From positions 10,950 to 19,806 of the forward strand of contig DJYW01000176.1 in NCBI GenBank assembly GCA_002450255.1: a stretch of DNA of 8,857 nucleotides, given 5' to 3'. Below, in pieces: positions 6,156-8,857 of the stretch; position 1 is the stretch's first letter; each line of letters starts with the position of its first letter. Source of the stretch: Gammaproteobacteria bacterium UBA6968 (GTDB lineage: Bacteria > Pseudomonadota > Gammaproteobacteria > Pseudomonadales > Azotimanducaceae). The position numbers and the translations under genes are program-made. The notes beneath the pieces were generated by a model. That model saw nothing but the letters and a program-made list of their open reading frames with translations, ran no database searches and was not told the DNA's origin.

Positions 6156-6173
6156 TAACCCGAATGCCGGTTA
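6156..6173 (-). terminator. Weak hairpin directly after the peptidase stop
   Basis: On the minus strand TAACC and GGTTA pair around an 8-base loop immediately after the TGA, followed by a short T-containing tract. Only five pairs and no proper T-run, so it is a minor candidate. Confidence 0.22.
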
Positions 6174-8135
6174 TCAGGGTTCTCCCAGATTTTCGTTGAG
6201 AAATGCAACGAGTTGTCTTGCGAAAGCGATTCGAGTAGTAGCGCTACTAAAATTATGGTCGCCTTTGGGTAACTCAACGTAAGTAACCGGTTTCGATACG
6301 AGCGCGTCGGCCATGCGTTGCGAGTGAGCTACCGGAACGACGCGGTCGTCTTTACCGTGTACTAACAAAATGGGTATATCGATCTGCTCGGCAAGGTTTA
6401 CCGGCGAGTTTTGTATCAGCATATCCTTATCGCGCCATAAATTGCCAATAAACCGCGATGCGTAACGGCCATCCACGTATTTCAGTTGATCTTTAACCAG
6501 TTGCCGTAAATCGCTAACGCCGTTGAAGCTCGCGGCACAGCGATATAACTTGCTTTCTTTTGCCGCACCCATCAGGGCGGCGTAGCCTCCGTAAGAGCCG
6601 CCTGCAATACAAATGCGATTAGCATCTGCCAAACCCTGCTCAATGAGCCAGCGGGTACCATCGGTGATGTCGTCTTGCATTAACTGTCCCCACTGGTTTG
6701 CGCCAAGCTCCTGAAACTCAACGCCGTAACCCGTGGAGCCTCGGAAGTTCATCTGTAGCACGCCGTATCCTTGGCTCGCCAACATTTGGGTAAGCCAGTC
6801 AAAGCGCGCAAAGTCCCGGGCGTGTGGCCCGCCGTGGGGTAGAACAACAAACGGCAGCCGCGGTCTAGTGTCCGAACGGGTTCCAACAGGCAGAGTCAGG
6901 TAACCGGGTATGGTGAGTTCATCCCGTGCTGAGTAGGTAATGCTTTGTACTTCTGCTAACGGTGCGGAGCGCAGTTTAGGGTAGGTGTTTTGCAGTGGAC
7001 GGAGGGATCGCTTGGTCGCGTCGTAAAAATAATATTGTGCCGGTTTACTGGCATGACGCGCGAGAATGATCGCGCGGCTTTCCGTGTCGTTTGCCGACAC
7101 GACACGATTAGTCGTGTTGGGTAGCGCGGCATCAATGGCATTAATCAAACCGCGAGTGCTCTCGCGTAAATAATCCGGGGCGAGATTCTCGTTCTTGTAA
7201 AACACTGCCACGATCTCGCTACCGTCGTGGCTGAGGCGCACGCCAGCGATATCGCTGTCAGGCTGAGTAGAGATCAGCGTTTCGACGCCGTTATGAGCAT
7301 TAATTTTGAACAAAGAACGGTAACGGGATGGGGGTGTGTCTTCGCTGTCGCTGGGTTTTGGAAACATTTGAATGAGGTAGTGATTGCCGTTGTCGGTTAA
7401 CGCGCCATGAAAGACAGCATTTCGTTTTAGTAAATGCGAGAAGTCTTGCCAGACGCCGTTTGCGTCTTTTAACAAACCTATCGGCGTTCGCTGGTCCTGC
7501 ATGACGCCAATGGCTGCTCGCACATTACCGCGCGCATCGGCATACCATTGTCTGATGCCGCGCAACCAACCTTGCGCGGCTCTTCTGGGTAGCCTCTGCG
7601 CGCCTGCCTTAACCTGGAATACTCTGGGTTTGGCGGGGTCGTCTTTAGACCCGGCAATTAAAAACTCACGACTTTGGTCAGGCAGTTTGCCAACCACGCT
7701 GGACTGAATCTGGAAAAAACTGTTGCTTTCCTCACGTGCGAACATCATCTGCATGGCGCGCTTTTGGATATCGACGTGGACTAATCGAGTGACGGTAATG
7801 GGGGTTCGGAATATCTTCTCTGGTAGCGATATTTCTAACAAAATATCACTGTCGTTAATCCACTGATAGCCTTTGATGCGCCATTCTTTACTAGCGGCGA
7901 TGTACGGTTTTTCCTGCTTGGCCAAATCCGCTACAAGTAACACGGTTTGGCCTTGCAGTTGGGCCAGTGCAGCGAAGTGGTTACCCGAAGGAGAGAGCGT
8001 TACCTCTTGTACTGCGGGTGGTGTCGCAAATAGTTCGATAGACGTGCTATTGGACTCTGCTACCGCTGCCGCGGAGCCGATAGCCAGTGCGACCGCTAAG
8101 TTAACCAATATTAAATGTCGATAGGTTCGGGCCAT
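6174..8135 (-). CDS. Secreted S9 family (prolyl oligopeptidase-type) serine peptidase
   Basis: This 653-residue exported serine peptidase has a signal peptide at 1-26 (basic start MARTYRH, hydrophobic core, likely cleavage after AVA). A beta-propeller-like region follows at about 40-390, and a C-terminal alpha/beta-hydrolase domain at about 400-653. The catalytic triad is intact: S514 in GGSYGGY, D597 in HGKDDRVVP and H627 in KGDHNFS. HGGP (434-437) supplies the oxyanion region and NFRGSTGYG (463-471) is typical of the S9 family. It should release short peptides from oligopeptides in the periplasm or outside. I start at ATG 8135 because GAGGGG (8148-8143) lies seven bases upstream and a signal peptide begins there. 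The frame stays open to 8384, but that 83-residue extension has no such features. It is monocistronic as far as visible and convergent with the sugar operon; no functional link to it is shown. Confidence 0.93.
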   Translation of the reverse strand: MARTYRHLILVNLAVALAIGSAAAVAESNSTSIELFATPPAVQEVTLSPSGNHFAALAQLQGQTVLLVADLAKQEKPYIAASKEWRIKGYQWINDSDILLEISLPEKIFRTPITVTRLVHVDIQKRAMQMMFAREESNSFFQIQSSVVGKLPDQSREFLIAGSKDDPAKPRVFQVKAGAQRLPRRAAQGWLRGIRQWYADARGNVRAAIGVMQDQRTPIGLLKDANGVWQDFSHLLKRNAVFHGALTDNGNHYLIQMFPKPSDSEDTPPSRYRSLFKINAHNGVETLISTQPDSDIAGVRLSHDGSEIVAVFYKNENLAPDYLRESTRGLINAIDAALPNTTNRVVSANDTESRAIILARHASKPAQYYFYDATKRSLRPLQNTYPKLRSAPLAEVQSITYSARDELTIPGYLTLPVGTRSDTRPRLPFVVLPHGGPHARDFARFDWLTQMLASQGYGVLQMNFRGSTGYGVEFQELGANQWGQLMQDDITDGTRWLIEQGLADANRICIAGGSYGGYAALMGAAKESKLYRCAASFNGVSDLRQLVKDQLKYVDGRYASRFIGNLWRDKDMLIQNSPVNLAEQIDIPILLVHGKDDRVVPVAHSQRMADALVSKPVTYVELPKGDHNFSSATTRIAFARQLVAFLNENLGEP

Positions 8136-8316
8136 ATTTGTTCCCCTCTGTTCTCCCAAACATGAATGTACTGCCGACAGGGCTGGTATTCCGCGGCACC
8201 TCAAAGAGGCGGTAGCTGGATGATCCGATGCCCACTTGTGCTGATGGCGAAATTGGCCAACCTGCCTCTCGGCTAGACACTCTTTTTGCAAGTAAGTCTT
8301 TGTACCTGTCCTTTTG

Positions 8317-8514
8317 TCAGCACGCTCCGATTCGCTCAACGGTTTGAATATGGATTGCCGTAGGTTTTTCCAATGCGCTCTCAATAGCGCTTACTTCATT
8401 GAGGAATCTATCAATGGGCGTGGCGCCAAGTAAAGTAACTGGCCGATCTTCAAAAGGACGCTCAGCACTAAATTTAGGTGATAAGGCGACAGTGCTAGGC
8501 CGCACTTGCGTCAT
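8317..8514 (-). CDS. Doubtful small hypothetical protein
   Basis: A 65-residue frame begins at ATG 8514 (MTQVRPSTVALSPKF) and ends at TGA 8317; a TTG start at 8577 would make 86 residues. I do not recognise it. It is soluble, mixed in charge, and has no membrane segment, zinc motif or signal peptide. Neither start has a good ribosome binding site. It lies 181 bp upstream of the peptidase ATG on the same strand. It may be a chance frame, a decayed gene fragment or a real small protein; chance is most likely. Confidence 0.2.
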   Translation of the reverse strand: MTQVRPSTVALSPKFSAERPFEDRPVTLLGATPIDRFLNEVSAIESALEKPTAIHIQTVERIGAC

Positions 8515-8636
8515 TTGACCGCAGCGTTTCTCGCGTTGCAGTTTTCGTAGGCGACCTGCGTGTGGATTGCTGAGCAACCTTTGATAGACACTTCTCTACC
8601 GCTGAACGATTTTTGGCTGCAACTAATTAAAGAAGA

Positions 8637-8668
8637 TTGACTTGGCCGGTGCTGGTCTCCACTATACG
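8637..8668 (+). promoter_or_regulatory. Possible promoter with GC-rich discriminator
   Basis: TTGACT (8637-8642) matches five of six -35 bases. TATACG (8663-8668) matches four of six -10 bases and is followed by CGCCC, a GC-rich discriminator of the kind seen at stringently controlled promoters. The 20-bp spacing is too long for the standard 16-18, which weakens the call. Confidence 0.3.
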
Positions 8669-8692
8669 CGCCCTTTCGGAAGGGGGCGTTTT
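8667..8692 (+). terminator. Intrinsic terminator-like hairpin in the leader of the right-edge gene
   Basis: CGCGCCCTT (8667-8675) pairs with AAGGGGGCG (8680-8688) around the loop TCGG, with one G-G mismatch, and TTTT (8689-8692) follows. It has the form of a plus-strand intrinsic terminator, yet no plus-strand gene ends before it within 2.7 kb. It may end a short unannotated transcript or act as an attenuator for the gene at 8795. Confidence 0.5.
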
Positions 8693-8794
8693 ACAGATAA
8701 GGGACGCTCCGAACTTAACAAATATGTTGTAACCCTTGGTCGGCGGAAAAACCGATCGAACGGTATCGAAACCTTGCGACTGGTAGGAAAAGAG

Positions 8795-8857
8795 ATGCAT
8801 ATCCGAATCAAGACACTGTTACGCAGCCTTTGTGAGAAGGCTTGCTCTGGCGCGGTA
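8795..8857 (+). CDS. 5' end of a gene cut by the window edge, possibly an exported protein
   Basis: ATG 8795 is preceded by AGGA (8785-8788) at six bases, a good site. The 21 visible codons give MHIRIKTLLRSLCEKACSGA followed by Val, with five basic residues and then the start of a less polar stretch. This fits the n-region of a long signal peptide such as those of TonB-dependent receptors in gammaproteobacteria, but only 21 residues are seen, so the product is not called. It is divergent from the S9 peptidase. Confidence 0.5.
   Translation, partial: MHIRIKTLLRSLCEKACSGAV

Larger units (their letters stand above)
5942..6173. other. Convergent intergenic region with termination-like signals
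   Basis: The stretch separates the plus-strand epimerase from the minus-strand peptidase. It holds the perfect inverted repeat at 5981-6002. It also holds a GGCTTAAGCC palindrome (6119-6128) followed by seven T (6133-6139), and a weak TAACC/GGTTA hairpin (6156-6173) directly after the peptidase stop. An open frame at 5977-6282 (+) runs into the antisense of the peptidase and shows no recognisable protein features, so it is not called. Confidence 0.5.
8136..8794. other. Gene-poor region between the peptidase and the right-edge gene
   Basis: This stretch should carry the divergent promoters of the peptidase and of the gene starting at 8795. Elements seen are the peptidase RBS (8143-8148), a CCTC-AAA-GAGG hairpin (8199-8209), a doubtful minus-strand ORF (8317-8514), and a possible promoter (8637-8668) joined to a GC hairpin with T-run (8667-8692). 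I found no tRNA cloverleaf, IS end or known riboswitch. Confidence 0.5.

Noticed and set aside
5977..6282. 101-codon plus-strand ORF after the second epimerase
   Set aside because: It begins beside the inverted repeat, runs antisense into the peptidase 3' end and has no recognisable protein features or good RBS.
8136..8384. N-terminal extension of the S9 peptidase to a start at 8384
   Set aside because: It would bury a clean signal peptide and a well-placed GAGGGG site before ATG 8135; the extension looks like untranslated DNA.

Overview
The window looks like part of a chromosome of a free-living, probably marine, gammaproteobacterium. This is inferred from the gene types, the roughly even base composition, clear AGGAGG-type ribosome binding sites and an exported S9 peptidase; no rRNA, tRNA or other marker gene is present to prove it. 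I see no IS element, phage gene, CRISPR array or tRNA.

Layout, left to right. Bases 1-51 hold three tandem copies of a 17-bp unit at the window edge. A membrane fatty-acid-desaturase-family enzyme (266-1222, +) faces a stand-alone class I/MocR-type aminotransferase (1378-2541, -), with a T-rich tract carrying a 12-bp tandem duplication between them. The aminotransferase overlaps by 8 bp the gene before it in the same minus-strand operon, a sugar isomerase/epimerase-like TIM barrel (2534-3316, -). A 334-bp divergent control region follows. It leads into a plus-strand pair: a Gfo/Idh/MocA oxidoreductase (3651-4799) and a second, larger TIM-barrel isomerase/epimerase (4889-5941). After a convergent intergenic region with a perfect 8-bp inverted repeat comes a secreted S9 prolyl-oligopeptidase-family peptidase (6174-8135, -). 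A long gene-poor stretch (8136-8794) carries a GC hairpin with a T-run and one doubtful small ORF. At the right edge, a gene beginning at 8795 runs out of the window.

The centre (2534-5941) is the most coherent unit: two minus-strand and two plus-strand genes around one shared regulatory region. An NAD(P)-dependent sugar dehydrogenase flanked by two metal-dependent sugar epimerase/lyase-type barrels is the enzyme set known from pathways that oxidise a glycoside or polyol to a keto sugar and then epimerise or cleave it. The translationally coupled aminotransferase is unusual for such a set. No transporter, glycosidase, kinase or regulator lies in the window, so the substrate cannot be read from it.
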